This document shows, piece by piece, positions 40,931-50,394 of a DNA stretch of 64,000 nt. The notes under the pieces were generated by a model that did not search any database, had not been told where the DNA came from, and was given only the letters and a program-made list of their open reading frames with translations. The stretch lies in assembly GCA_964370315.1 (NCBI GenBank), contig CAYJIS010000003.1, positions 10,855 to 74,854 of the forward strand. The letters are read 5' to 3'. This DNA is from CAYJFX01 sp964370315. Lineage in GTDB: Bacteria; Spirochaetota; Spirochaetia; Treponematales; Treponemataceae. How positions within the stretch are numbered: the first letter of the stretch is position 1; each line of letters begins with the position of its first letter. The position numbers and the translations under genes are program-made.

Positions 40931-42352
40931 ATGAAAAAATACATTATACTATCTATATTATGTTTTTGTGTTTCATTATTTGTATATTCACAGGAAGCTA
41001 TACAAACACAAAGTGAACAGACAAATGAAATTGTAGCTGAAGAAACAGCTTCAACAATGAGTTCTACACAAGAGGAAGACACTAATACTTCAAGTGAGAT
41101 AAAATCTCTAAAAGAAGAACGACTAGAAACACTTATGTTTGGTTTAGATGGGGAAGTGATTAATTTAATCAATACATTAATAGGGGAAGAAGATAATTCT
41201 TATACAAAAGAACTATCAGAGCTTTTTGAAACTGCAAGAAACGCTGCATTAAAAGATAAAATAATTGCATACTTTTCACACTTTGGTGATCCTTCATTAA
41301 AAGAATATGCTCTATATCTACTTGAAGACCCTTTTGATGAAAAAAACTCAACAGTAAATGCGGTTATACAGTATGTAGGTGATCTTGAAATAGCTGAGGC
41401 ATCTTCTTTGTTGGTAGATCTTATTGATTATGAAGAAGAGGCCTACTTTAGTGCTGCCATCACTGCTTTGGGAAAAATTGGTGGTACAGAGGATGCTTTA
41501 TTTTTAGTTGAATATTTAGAAAATGATTTACCAATTGCCCAACGTCAAAATGTTGTAAGGGCTCTTGCAAGCTTAGAAGAAGTTCAAACATATGATGCCC
41601 TTGTCGATATGGTCGAAAACGAAGATGAAAATAGTTATGTTAGAATGTATGCAGCTGAAGCAATAGGGAAAATTAATCCGACTGAATCATTAGATATACT
41701 TACAGATTTATATAATTCAACTGACCCTAACTTACGAGAATATGCAATAAAAGGCGTTTCTGCTAATTCTAGTCCAGAGGCTGAGAAACTGATAGCTATT
41801 GCATTACGTGATGACCATTATAAAGTTAGGCTTCAAGCTATAGATTCAATTAAAGAAAAAAACATTACAAGTGCAGCTCCAGCATTACTGTACCGAACAA
41901 AAAATGATAGTGAAAGTGCAATTAAGATTAAAGGTTATGATGTTATGGCTTATTTGAATTATTCAGATGGCATTGATTACATGATCGACCTTTTAGAGGA
42001 TGAACGGGTTGAAGATACCGTTAAAGCGCATGTTTCTAGTTCTTTACTAAAATATAATATAAGTAAAGGTGTTGATGCTGTTATCATTTTAGCACTTAAG
42101 ACTGTTAATGATGATAAAAAGAAAAACCTACGGTACGCCCTTGGTAAAGAGTTTGCAAAACATGAAAATGCTAAGTTTGAAAGCGTCTGTTCAGCTTATT
42201 TAGCGAGTAAAGATGTTGCAACGCAAGGTACAGGACTGGATATTTATAGAAGAAATCCATATCTTAGTTTACGAGGTCAAGTTCAAAGTTTAACTGATGG
42301 AGCTGTCGCAAATAGTATAAAAGCTAAAGCAAAGAGCATACTTGAGGGATAA
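40931..42352 (+). CDS. secreted HEAT-repeat protein
   Basis: 473 residues. Signal peptide MKKYIILSILCFCVSLFVYSQ, then an acidic low-complexity stretch rich in Glu, Thr and Ser (about 22-60), then alpha-helical repeats of about 30-40 residues with the HEAT/PBS-lyase pattern, e.g. SSLLVDLIDYEEEAYFSAAI, AAEAIGKINPTESLDILTDL and KVRLQAIDSIKEKN. Such solenoids bind partners rather than catalyse. ATG 40931 follows AGGAG. It ends at a convergent terminator. Similar periplasmic HEAT proteins are common in treponemes; the partner is unknown. Confidence 0.75.
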   Translation: MKKYIILSILCFCVSLFVYSQEAIQTQSEQTNEIVAEETASTMSSTQEEDTNTSSEIKSLKEERLETLMFGLDGEVINLINTLIGEEDNSYTKELSELFETARNAALKDKIIAYFSHFGDPSLKEYALYLLEDPFDEKNSTVNAVIQYVGDLEIAEASSLLVDLIDYEEEAYFSAAITALGKIGGTEDALFLVEYLENDLPIAQRQNVVRALASLEEVQTYDALVDMVENEDENSYVRMYAAEAIGKINPTESLDILTDLYNSTDPNLREYAIKGVSANSSPEAEKLIAIALRDDHYKVRLQAIDSIKEKNITSAAPALLYRTKNDSESAIKIKGYDVMAYLNYSDGIDYMIDLLEDERVEDTVKAHVSSSLLKYNISKGVDAVIILALKTVNDDKKKNLRYALGKEFAKHENAKFESVCSAYLASKDVATQGTGLDIYRRNPYLSLRGQVQSLTDGAVANSIKAKAKSILEG

Positions 42353-42354
42353 AA

Positions 42355-42385
42355 AAAAGAGGAATACAATATGTATTCCTCTTTT
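42355..42385. terminator. bidirectional terminator, HEAT gene and greA-domain gene
   Basis: Perfect 14-bp stem AAAAGAGGAATACA (42355-42368) / TGTATTCCTCTTTT (42372-42385) with loop ATA. Confidence 0.9.
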
Positions 42386-42404
42386 ACTATAATAAAACTC
42401 TACA

Positions 42405-45101
42405 TTAAAAGTCTGCTACTTTTATCGATGTAACAACATATGAATGGTTGTCTTCGTTTATAGTAAACTCAAGTTCCTGACCTTCTTTAGAATGAAGAAG
42501 AGCATGTCCAAGTGGAGACATATAGGAAATGATTTTATTATCAGGATCGGATTCCCATGGACCAAAAATTGTAAACTCTTCTGTAGTATTTGTTTTTTTG
42601 TTTAACAATGTAACGGTGTTTCCAAATCCTACTTGAGCGACAGTTACAGTAGAAGGATCAAATATTTGTGCTTTTTCAATTTCATCTTGTAATCGTCCAG
42701 CCGTATTATCTAGTTGGCTTTGTTTTTCTTTGGCAGCCTTATATTCAGCATTTTCTCTTAAGTCACCTTGTGCTAATGCTTCTCCAATTTCTTTAGAATT
42801 TTCAGGTATTTCCACTGTGACAATGTGTTCTAATTGCTGCTTTTTCTTATTTAACATACCTAGAGTTACAATTAATCCTTTTGGTGCAATAGCTTTTTCT
42901 TCAACTGCATTATGAAATTTAAATGTAGGATGCTTTTCAAGTATTCTATTTCTAACAGTCATCTTTATTGCAGGATCTAAGTCTTTTACATCATTGACTA
43001 GCGTGTATAATCTAGTTATAGTTTCCTCATCATTTTCAAGCATATAATTTAGTAGAATATTATCTTTAAATAATATTTGCTGAATTTGACGAATAATTTT
43101 TTTATTCTCTGTTGTATCATGTTGATTAGCAATTTCTCTAAAACAAAGATTCATTGTTCTTACAAGAGTAATTAATTGCTTTTCAAATGAAAGCTCAGTA
43201 CCTTTAAACCATTCTTCAGTTTGTGCTTCTTTAAAGAAAAATAGTGCTGCTTCTCTGTAGTCACGATAATTATCAAAGCTACTAATTGCTAATTGTTGTA
43301 CCATGTCAGTGTGTCCGGTATTTAGAAGAGTAGTTAACATATCGTGATGTAAAACTGTAGGGAAGAGTATTACATATTGTTCTGCCCAATTTGGTAATAG
43401 TGTTTTAATACAATGTAAGAAATCTTGTCTTAAAAACGTGTTTTTAGTATCTTTGAGCGAATTATATAATGTAACAGGGTTTTCTATTCCAGAATACAAT
43501 TCTTCAAATGTAATTCTATTATTAGGGTCTAGGTGAGGGTGTTTGCTAATAATTCTTCTAATAACTAAAAAAGATGCTACGGTGTGTTCTGTAACAGTAG
43601 AAAAAGCCCTTAAATGCCCTGCAAAATAGTCAAACATATCTGCAAATAATTCAGATTCAGTATCAGCTTCTTGAGAAAAACGCATTAAAATGTCGAGTCT
43701 CATAAAGAAAAGTTTTTGAGCTTTAAACTCGTTAGACAATTTTTCTTCTTGAGAAATAGCTCTTTCACGTACTGTATACATTGTAATGTCGTTAGGGTTT
43801 ATACCAAAAGTAGGATCATTTTCAATTTGCTTTCGTGCTGTATTGCTCCAACTTGTCCACTCACTTGTAGTTAAAATTGAAGGTACTAATTCTGCTTTAA
43901 TTCGCTTAAAGTCGCAGTTATTATCAAAACTCTTAATAATTGTCTTTAGTGCCCAAGCCTTATCTGATTTAACAAGCTTTGACAATTCATCTTTTGACTT
44001 TGTTGCTTTTAATACCCATATATGATCTTTATGCAAAGGTTGAAGTGCATTAACTGCCATTTTAAGAGACATTTCACGTACACCATATTTTTTGCCAAAG
44101 TTAATGGAAATCTCATCATTTTTAACTTGTTTAATAACTCCAACACCCCATGTTCGATGGAAAACAAAGTTTTTAGCATCAAATGCAATATGTTTTTCAA
44201 AATCACTAATAGCTTCAAAAACATTTCGCCAGTTTTGGTTTAAGTTTGATATTTTTATATAATCTTCAAGTTGACTATGTTCTGAGTATTTACCTTTAAA
44301 ACAATCTACTATTTCTTTTCGAGCCCAAGAATCCTTTTCATCGATACCTAGTATAAGTTTTAATATATCAATTGATATGTTCCAGTCTTGTTTATCCTTA
44401 TAATATACATATAAGTCTTGCATCAACGTAGCACTTCTGATAGCAGAAATTGTTTTTGCAATTTTTCGTTGTACAAGTAGAAAAAAATCTATTTCTTCTG
44501 GAATGAGACTAACAAGTTTAGTCCAAATTTCTTTAATTTGACTTTCTGTTTTCTTGTTTACGTATCGTAAAAGAGCTTTTTTATAATAGTCAATTGAATC
44601 TGTAGTATTGCCTTCTTTTTCGTAATGCTCAGCTAATAGTTTAGCAATGTCTGCTTCTTCATAATCAAGGCGAACAATTGATTCGTAAATTTCCCAAACG
44701 GCTTCATTATTTTCTTCGTTGTATGATTCTGCTAGAGTTCTCAGTGCAAATTTATTGCTATCGTCTTCAGCAAGAATGCTTTCACATAAGTATATAACAA
44801 CTGGACCTTTATGGTTATCTTGGAAAATATTAATCAATTCGATAAAAGAAGAGTTGTCAAGATTTTTTTTCTTAAGAGCAATCATGCCAGAAATGTACAA
44901 AGCGATTATGCTATGCTTTGTGTGGCTGAGATGTTCGTCACAAAGTTCTTGTATATCATCCATACAATTGTCTTTGTGGGCATTTTCAACTACATTGGCC
45001 AGTTCAATAAAGTGTGTTTTTGTATAGTTGCTGATTGCGGCCCTAGTCCATTTCTCTTCATTCAGCATGTCTTGTACTGATTTTATCAATGATTCTGACA
45101 T
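42405..45101 (-). CDS. very large protein with C-terminal GreA/GreB domain
   Basis: 898 residues. The last 155 residues form a transcript-cleavage-factor domain: the antiparallel coiled coil with the acidic tip ALAQGDLRENAEYKAAKE, then the C-terminal FKBP-like part (TVTLLNKKTN, ISYMSPLGHALLHSKEGQE). Ordinary GreA is only about 158 residues. The N-terminal 740 residues are helical with TPR-like repeats (about 95-230), and a segment with VFHRTWGVGVIKQVKND resembling an RNA-polymerase-binding tudor-like region. Such giant GreA proteins are known in treponemes (T. pallidum TP0019 is of this kind) and should rescue backtracked RNA polymerase. ATG 45101 follows AGGAG. Confidence 0.9.
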   Translation of the reverse strand: MSESLIKSVQDMLNEEKWTRAAISNYTKTHFIELANVVENAHKDNCMDDIQELCDEHLSHTKHSIIALYISGMIALKKKNLDNSSFIELINIFQDNHKGPVVIYLCESILAEDDSNKFALRTLAESYNEENNEAVWEIYESIVRLDYEEADIAKLLAEHYEKEGNTTDSIDYYKKALLRYVNKKTESQIKEIWTKLVSLIPEEIDFFLLVQRKIAKTISAIRSATLMQDLYVYYKDKQDWNISIDILKLILGIDEKDSWARKEIVDCFKGKYSEHSQLEDYIKISNLNQNWRNVFEAISDFEKHIAFDAKNFVFHRTWGVGVIKQVKNDEISINFGKKYGVREMSLKMAVNALQPLHKDHIWVLKATKSKDELSKLVKSDKAWALKTIIKSFDNNCDFKRIKAELVPSILTTSEWTSWSNTARKQIENDPTFGINPNDITMYTVRERAISQEEKLSNEFKAQKLFFMRLDILMRFSQEADTESELFADMFDYFAGHLRAFSTVTEHTVASFLVIRRIISKHPHLDPNNRITFEELYSGIENPVTLYNSLKDTKNTFLRQDFLHCIKTLLPNWAEQYVILFPTVLHHDMLTTLLNTGHTDMVQQLAISSFDNYRDYREAALFFFKEAQTEEWFKGTELSFEKQLITLVRTMNLCFREIANQHDTTENKKIIRQIQQILFKDNILLNYMLENDEETITRLYTLVNDVKDLDPAIKMTVRNRILEKHPTFKFHNAVEEKAIAPKGLIVTLGMLNKKKQQLEHIVTVEIPENSKEIGEALAQGDLRENAEYKAAKEKQSQLDNTAGRLQDEIEKAQIFDPSTVTVAQVGFGNTVTLLNKKTNTTEEFTIFGPWESDPDNKIISYMSPLGHALLHSKEGQELEFTINEDNHSYVVTSIKVADF

Positions 45102-45276
45102 TCATTCTCCTAAAAAACATAAATAATACGTTGTATTTTTTCTATTACCGTGACGATTAAAGTGCGCATAAATGCAACTACTTAAATTTAACTAAGATAT
45201 TATAACATTTTTTTAATTTTTACTCAAGTGTTATAGGCAATTATGTACAGAAAGAAATAATTATTTGTGAAAGTGT

Positions 45277-46209
45277 TTATACTGAGTATAACTCATAAAC
45301 TTCGTTATCTAAGATTCTTATCTTTAATAATATTTCGTTTATTTTTGCTCTTTCACCTGTCGTTGCAACATGGTGATCTATGAGCCAAAAATAATGATTT
45401 ATTAATCTTGGTGTAAGGAGCGCTTTATCACTATTGTCTTCTTGAATTTCACGTTCAAGGGCTAGAACTGACTGTCTAAGTTTTCCAGCTTCTAATGCTC
45501 GTAGTTCTCTTTTAACGTTAAATACCCCAAATAAAACACCATAAACAGGAAGCCATTCATTTAACAAAGAACCAGTGTGGCCTTTAGATGCTGTTTGTTC
45601 TTTAAGTGTAGCAAATAATTCTGATTCTAAAAATTCATCATCAATATCTTGTGGAGCAATAAAAAAAGCTTCACGAAACAAAACTTTCGCAGTTTTTTCT
45701 TCACCACAAAGTGCATAACAATCGCCTAATTCTGCGAGAATAGGAGCGCTACCACTTTGTAATGAGTTCGCATCTTGTAAAAAACGGATTGCACTTTCAT
45801 AATTACCAAGGGCTTTGTAGCATAATCCAATCCTGCAAAGCATTTCAGCTTTAAGTGATTTATCCTTTTCGCTTAGCATGTATTGATAATTTTCTAAGGC
45901 AACCGTAAAAACGCCAGTTTTTGTTGCAAAAACAGCTTGTGTGTATTTTTGTTCATCACTACCAATAAAGCGTATAAAATGAGTCCATTCATTTAAAAGC
46001 AATTCACCTCGTGAAAAAGCGGAAGTTAGAGGTTCTAGACGAGCAAATACATCTTCCCAATACTTTGCACACTTGAGTGAAAAAATAATTTCTTTACTTT
46101 CTAATGAATGCATCAGTTCTTTTTCTAGGAAAACTTTAGCCTCATGGGGCTTTCCTTCTTTAAATGCACCAAAAGCTTTTAATAAGCCACTTTCTGATTG
46201 ATTATACAC
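45277..46209 (-). CDS. TPR-repeat protein, cytoplasmic
   Basis: 310 residues from GTG 46209. No signal peptide. The centre (about 120-200) has tetratricopeptide repeats: MLCRIGLCYKALGNYESAIRFLQDAN, ILAELGDCYALCGEEKTAKVLFREA in pattern with the A-x-L-G-Y/F spacing. A protein-interaction scaffold; no partner obvious. The start has no Shine-Dalgarno but is nine bases from a -10 box. Some 175 bases (45102-45276) between this gene and the GreA-domain gene contain no feature I can name. Confidence 0.65.
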   Translation of the reverse strand: MYNQSESGLLKAFGAFKEGKPHEAKVFLEKELMHSLESKEIIFSLKCAKYWEDVFARLEPLTSAFSRGELLLNEWTHFIRFIGSDEQKYTQAVFATKTGVFTVALENYQYMLSEKDKSLKAEMLCRIGLCYKALGNYESAIRFLQDANSLQSGSAPILAELGDCYALCGEEKTAKVLFREAFFIAPQDIDDEFLESELFATLKEQTASKGHTGSLLNEWLPVYGVLFGVFNVKRELRALEAGKLRQSVLALEREIQEDNSDKALLTPRLINHYFWLIDHHVATTGERAKINEILLKIRILDNEVYELYSV

Positions 46210-46218
46210 GTTAGTATA

Positions 46219-46247
46219 ATTATGGCAGATAATTACTATTAAGTCAA
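46219..46247 (-). promoter_or_regulatory. promoter abutting the TPR gene
   Basis: On the minus strand TTGACT, 17 bases, CATAAT; the -10 ends nine bases before the GTG start and no Shine-Dalgarno is present. Confidence 0.5.
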
Positions 46248-46316
46248 TTACGAAAATACTGATACGTTTGTAGTTACAATAATTGTATATTTTATATTAA
46301 ATTGATTAAAATTAAT

Positions 46317-46351
46317 TTGACATTTTGTTCATTATAGGTAATACTTATAAT
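46317..46351 (+). promoter_or_regulatory. promoter and palindromic operator of the GntR-type regulator
   Basis: TTGACA (46317-46322), 17 bases, AATACT (46340-46345). A 21-base near-perfect palindrome, ATTATAGGTA-A-TACTTATAAT (46331-46351, nine of ten pairs), covers the -10 region, a likely autorepression site. Confidence 0.5.
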
Positions 46352-46376
46352 ATATATTAGTATAAGAGAGCACAAT

Positions 46377-47048
46377 ATGAAAAATCTAAAATCCAAAAAA
46401 CTTTATTTGCAAGTCTACGAAGAACTCAAAAACTATATTGTTAGGTATAACTTTAAACCAGGAGATAAACTACCAACAGAAATGGAAATGGCCGAAAAGC
46501 TTGGTGTATCAAGAAATGTTCTCAGAGAGGCATTAAAAACTCTAGAAATAATTGGAGTTGTTTCATCAAAAAGTGGTGTTGGGATGTTCTTGAATGGATT
46601 TAATTCAAATTTTTTATCAAGTGTAATTTTCTTAAATTTAATTGCTGATGGTGTTGATTTAATTTCTCAAACTCAAGAGGTTAGAAAGGTTTTAGAGTTA
46701 GGATTTTCAAAAAAATGCTTTGACACAATTACAGATGCACAAATAGTAAAGTTAGATGAATGTTTAGACAAAATGAAAAATGAATCGGATGGGGTTGAGT
46801 TATACGCAATAGATTCTGAGTTTCACAGAATACTATATAAAAATATTCAAAATGATGTTTTAAGTGCATTTATTGATGCTACTTGGAACTGTGAAAAATA
46901 CTATCATGAAAAATTTATAAAAGACCATCTTAAAACATATGAAAAGCATAAAAAAATAGTAGATGCTTTAAAGAAAAAAGATTTTAATGAATACTATACT
47001 ATTATGCAATATCACTTTTCTCACGAGTTTAAAATAGAAACAAAGTAA
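46377..47048 (+). CDS. GntR-family (FadR/FCD-type) transcription regulator
   Basis: 223 residues. Winged helix at 1-75 with the GntR signature VYEELKNYIVRYNFKPGDKL, PTEMEMAEKLGVSRNVLREALK; C-terminal effector domain (80-223) all-helical with EVRKVLELGFSKKC, EFHRILYK and HKKIVDALKKKDF, as in the FCD group, which binds small acids through metal-coordinating His/Asp. It precedes a sialic-acid-type operon on the same strand, so a NanR-like role (repression relieved by sialic acid) is inferred. ATG 46377 follows AGAGAG at moderate spacing. Confidence 0.85.
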   Translation: MKNLKSKKLYLQVYEELKNYIVRYNFKPGDKLPTEMEMAEKLGVSRNVLREALKTLEIIGVVSSKSGVGMFLNGFNSNFLSSVIFLNLIADGVDLISQTQEVRKVLELGFSKKCFDTITDAQIVKLDECLDKMKNESDGVELYAIDSEFHRILYKNIQNDVLSAFIDATWNCEKYYHEKFIKDHLKTYEKHKKIVDALKKKDFNEYYTIMQYHFSHEFKIETK

Positions 47049-47122
47049 CTATTATGAATTGATACATTGATTTTAAACTTTTAAGATAATACACAAAAAA
47101 GTACAAAAAAGAAAAAAAAAAC

Positions 47123-47151
47123 CTTGACAGTTCAAAAATCAGGGTTTATAA
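47123..47151 (+). promoter_or_regulatory. promoter of the nan-type operon
   Basis: Perfect TTGACA (47123-47128), 17 bases, perfect TATAAT (47146-47151): the strongest promoter in the window by consensus, as expected for a gene controlled by repression. Confidence 0.85.
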
Positions 47152-47165
47152 TTCTAATTATAGTA

Positions 47166-47181
47166 TGTAGGACAAACTACA
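47166..47181 (+). promoter_or_regulatory. candidate operator downstream of the nan promoter
   Basis: TGTAG-GACAAA-CTACA, a 5+5 palindrome just after the predicted transcript start (about 47158). Position suits a GntR-type roadblock repressor site, but it does not match the palindrome before the regulator gene. Confidence 0.4.
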
Positions 47182-47201
47182 AAATTTATGGAGGACGAAT
47201 T

Positions 47202-48515
47202 ATGAAAAAAATTGCAACAATTACCGTTGTGGCTCTTCTAGCAGTTGGAATGCTTTTTGTTGGTTGCACACAAGAAGCCGAAGATGTTACTACCATAACT
47301 TGGTGGGCATTCCCAACATTTGCACAAACCGATGGTGGTTCAGGAGCTTATGAAAATGAACTTGCTGAACAATTCATGGCAGCAAATCCTGATATTAAAG
47401 TTAATGTAGAAATGATTGACTTTGCCAGTGGACCTGCAAAAATTACTACTGCCATTGAAGGTGGAACTGCACCTGACATCGTGTTCGATGCACCAGGTCG
47501 AGTAGTAGAATGGGGTAAAGCAGGATATCTTGCTCCTGTAGATGATATTATTGCATCAAGTGGTTTAGAAAATGATATTACAACTACTGCTATTTTGCAA
47601 GCAAGCGGCGATGGTACAAATACTTGGATGTATCCGTTAAGTACTGCAGCCTTTACTATGGTAGTTAGTAAAACCGCTTTAGAAGAAGCTGGTTTATATG
47701 ATGACTTTTTAAGTATCGTTGACATGGATGGAGATAGAACATGGAAAACTGATGACTTTATTGATCTTTCAAAAAAAATGGCTGCTGCTGGTTATCTAGG
47801 TGTAGAAATTTTTTCTAAAAGCCAAGGTGGAGACCAAGGTACAAGAGCTTTTATTCCTAATCTAGGTGGAGCAAGTATTACAAATGCTGCAGTTACAGAA
47901 TATGCAATGGATACTCCAGAAGGTGTAGAGTCATTTGAAATCGTAGCTCAAGGCTTACAAGAAGGATGGCTATCACCTGGTATTTCTTCAGATGGCGGAC
48001 AATCAATTACTAATTTTACAACTCCAATTAACTCAACTTTCTGGGCAATGGCTCTATGGTCACCAGGGTTAGAAATTCAACGCCAAGGTGAATTAGATGC
48101 ATCTGGTATTGAAGTTCTTGCTATGCCTTTCCCATCTCCAAATGGAACAGATACTACACTTGAATACTTAGTAAATGGTTTTGCTATTTTTGACAATGAT
48201 GATGCAGAAAAAATTGCAGCATCTAAAAAGTTTATTGAATGGCTATGTGATGATGAAACTGTTGGACCTCAAAATGTAAAAGCAACTAATGTATTTCCTG
48301 TTAGAAAGTCATTTGGAAACCTTTATGAAGGTAATGCTATGATGGAATATTATTCTACACTAGAAAAATACTATAGTCCATATTACAACACAATTGACGG
48401 TTATGCTTCTATGAGACCACTTTGGTTTGGAACACTACAAAAGTTAACAAACGGTGAAATTACTGGAGCAGAAGCTGCAAAAGAATTTACTGATGGTGCT
48501 AACGGCACTCTCTAG
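47202..48515 (+). CDS. ABC transporter substrate-binding lipoprotein (sugar type)
   Basis: 437 residues from ATG 47202 after TATGGAGG; the open frame extends upstream across the promoter and is discarded. N-terminal lipoprotein signal MKKIATITVVALLAVGMLFV with lipobox ending in Cys22 (FVGC). The mature protein begins ITWWAFPTF, then has the family 1 solute-binding pattern (AAKPDIKV-like NPDIKVNVEMIDFASG, GTAPDIVFDAPGR, ASKKFIEWL near the C-terminus). It captures a carbohydrate-like ligand, probably sialic acid given the downstream lyase and epimerase. A terminator directly follows it, which would give more binding protein than permease. Confidence 0.9.
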   Translation: MKKIATITVVALLAVGMLFVGCTQEAEDVTTITWWAFPTFAQTDGGSGAYENELAEQFMAANPDIKVNVEMIDFASGPAKITTAIEGGTAPDIVFDAPGRVVEWGKAGYLAPVDDIIASSGLENDITTTAILQASGDGTNTWMYPLSTAAFTMVVSKTALEEAGLYDDFLSIVDMDGDRTWKTDDFIDLSKKMAAAGYLGVEIFSKSQGGDQGTRAFIPNLGGASITNAAVTEYAMDTPEGVESFEIVAQGLQEGWLSPGISSDGGQSITNFTTPINSTFWAMALWSPGLEIQRQGELDASGIEVLAMPFPSPNGTDTTLEYLVNGFAIFDNDDAEKIAASKKFIEWLCDDETVGPQNVKATNVFPVRKSFGNLYEGNAMMEYYSTLEKYYSPYYNTIDGYASMRPLWFGTLQKLTNGEITGAEAAKEFTDGANGTL

Positions 48516-48530
48516 TACGTAGTAAATTGT

Positions 48531-48565
48531 AAGGGGCAAGCAATTTTTTTGTTGCCCCTTTTTTT
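48531..48565 (+). terminator. partial terminator after the binding-protein gene
   Basis: AAGGGGCAA (48531-48539) / TTGCCCCTT (48552-48560) followed by T-run to 48565. It lies within the operon, before the permease genes. Confidence 0.75.
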
Positions 48566-48582
48566 AAGCTAGGAGGAAAAGG

Positions 48583-49497
48583 GTGATTAAATCAAAATTG
48601 AATTGGTATGAAAATTTAAGTTCATATGGAAAAGAGACATTGGTAGCGTATTTGTTTCTTCTTCCTAGTTTATTTTTCTTTATTACATTTGTTTTATTTC
48701 CTATGGCAATGGGTATTTTTACTAGCTTTTTTGATTATACGAATTTGAATTTTGAGTTTAATGGATTAGGAAACTATATTCGCTTGTTTAATGAAAATGA
48801 GTATTTTTTACGGTCCTTAAAAAACACCTTTGTGCTTGTTATAGTTGCAGTTCCCATAATTGTACTGTTTTCACTTTTTGCAGGGTATGTATTATATTAT
48901 AGAAAACCTTTTACTCGGGCTTCATTTAGGGCTATATTTTACTTGCCTGTTGTAACTGGAAGTGTTGCAGTCGTTGTATTTTGGGCATGGCTTTTTAATG
49001 AACACAATGGAGTATTAAACTGGATACTACGAGATGTGCTTGGAACTATAGACAAGAATATTTCTTGGCTCGGTGATAAGCAGTATGCTCTTTCAACTAT
49101 AATAACGGTGCTTATAACTACTAGTGTTGGACAACCCATTGTACTTTATATTGCGTCCTTAGGTAATTTAGATGTTTCGCAGCTTGAGGCGGCAAAAATT
49201 GATGGTGCAAGTGAATGGCAAGTATTTAGACATGTAACAATTCCAGGAATTATGCCTACCACGTTGTATGTTGTAATAATTACTACTATAAATACCTTTC
49301 AATGCTTTAACTTAGTTCAACTTCTTACTAATGGTGCTCCAAGTTTTCATTCAGCCACCGTAATGTTCTTAGTGTATGAGCAAGCCTTTAACTTAAAACA
49401 GTTTGGTTTTGCAAATGCTATGGGTGTATTTTTAGCTATTATCATTGGCTTAATCAGTTTAATCCAATATAAAGTATTTAAATCTGATAGCTATTAG
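48583..49497 (+). CDS. sugar ABC transporter permease (MalF-like)
   Basis: 304 residues from GTG 48583, which follows AGGAGG. Six membrane spans, first near YLFLLPSLFFFITFVLFPMAMG. The ATPase-coupling EAA loop is seen as QLEAAKIDGASEWQVFRHVTIPGI. It pairs with the next permease in a carbohydrate uptake (CUT1-type) transporter. No ATPase gene is in the operon, so a shared MsmK-like ATPase encoded elsewhere is inferred. Confidence 0.92.
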   Translation: MIKSKLNWYENLSSYGKETLVAYLFLLPSLFFFITFVLFPMAMGIFTSFFDYTNLNFEFNGLGNYIRLFNENEYFLRSLKNTFVLVIVAVPIIVLFSLFAGYVLYYRKPFTRASFRAIFYLPVVTGSVAVVVFWAWLFNEHNGVLNWILRDVLGTIDKNISWLGDKQYALSTIITVLITTSVGQPIVLYIASLGNLDVSQLEAAKIDGASEWQVFRHVTIPGIMPTTLYVVIITTINTFQCFNLVQLLTNGAPSFHSATVMFLVYEQAFNLKQFGFANAMGVFLAIIIGLISLIQYKVFKSDSY

Positions 49498-49524
49498 ATG
49501 AGAATTAAACAGGAGTAAATATAC

Positions 49525-50361
49525 ATGACAAAGGTAAAATCTTTTGGTAAAAAAATATTTGATAGACTTACAATGAGTGTGCTTGTATTGCTTTCTCTTA
49601 TATTTGTATTCCCATTTTATTGGACAATAACTGGTTCCTTTAAAGACCTTAGAAGTTCTTTAATATTACCACCGCAGTGGTTCCCTACAGATCCTACACT
49701 TGTTTCCTGGGAAAAACTTTTTAATCAACCTGCGGTACAGTGGTTTTTTAATAGCTTTATAATATCACTTGCATCGATGGCTTTAATTTGTTTTGTTGCA
49801 ACATTAGCAGGGTATGTCTTAGCTAAAAAAAGATTTTTTGGTCGGACTATAATATTCAGTATGTTTGTATTTGCAATGGCCCTTCCAAAACAAGTAGTTT
49901 TAGTGCCTCTTGTACAATTAGTTAGTTTTCTTAATTTTCACGATACGTTATTTGCTGTTATTCTTCCAGCTGTTGGTTGGCCATTTGGTATATTTTTGAT
50001 GAAACAATTTTCTGAAACTATACCAACTGAACTATTAGAAGCGGCAAGGATAGATGGAGCGAGTGAAATAAGAACCTTTTTGAAAATAGTTGTTCCTATG
50101 GTTAAGCCGGGTATTGGTGCTTTAGCAATTTTTACCTTTATTTCTAGTTGGAATGACTATTTTTTACAATTAATCATGTTAAACTCTAGGGCAAATCTTA
50201 CTTTACAATTAGGTTTAGCAACGCTTATGAGTGAGTTTGGCGTAGATTTTGGATTATTAATGGCTGGTGCTACCTTATCAGCCTTGCCGATTATTACTAT
50301 TTTTATTTGCTTCCAAAAGTCATTTACACAAGGAATAATGATTGGAGCGGTAAAGGGTTAG
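49525..50361 (+). CDS. sugar ABC transporter permease (MalG-like)
   Basis: 278 residues, 27 bases after the first permease; ATG 49525 follows AGGAG. Six spans with the MalG-type start LVLLSLIFVFPFYWTITGSFK and EAA loop ELLEAARIDGASEIRTFLKIVVPMVKPG. Forms the heterodimeric channel with the upstream permease. Confidence 0.92.
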   Translation: MTKVKSFGKKIFDRLTMSVLVLLSLIFVFPFYWTITGSFKDLRSSLILPPQWFPTDPTLVSWEKLFNQPAVQWFFNSFIISLASMALICFVATLAGYVLAKKRFFGRTIIFSMFVFAMALPKQVVLVPLVQLVSFLNFHDTLFAVILPAVGWPFGIFLMKQFSETIPTELLEAARIDGASEIRTFLKIVVPMVKPGIGALAIFTFISSWNDYFLQLIMLNSRANLTLQLGLATLMSEFGVDFGLLMAGATLSALPIITIFICFQKSFTQGIMIGAVKG

Positions 50362-50394
50362 AAAAAAAAATGAGTACAACAATAGGAGTTGAGC

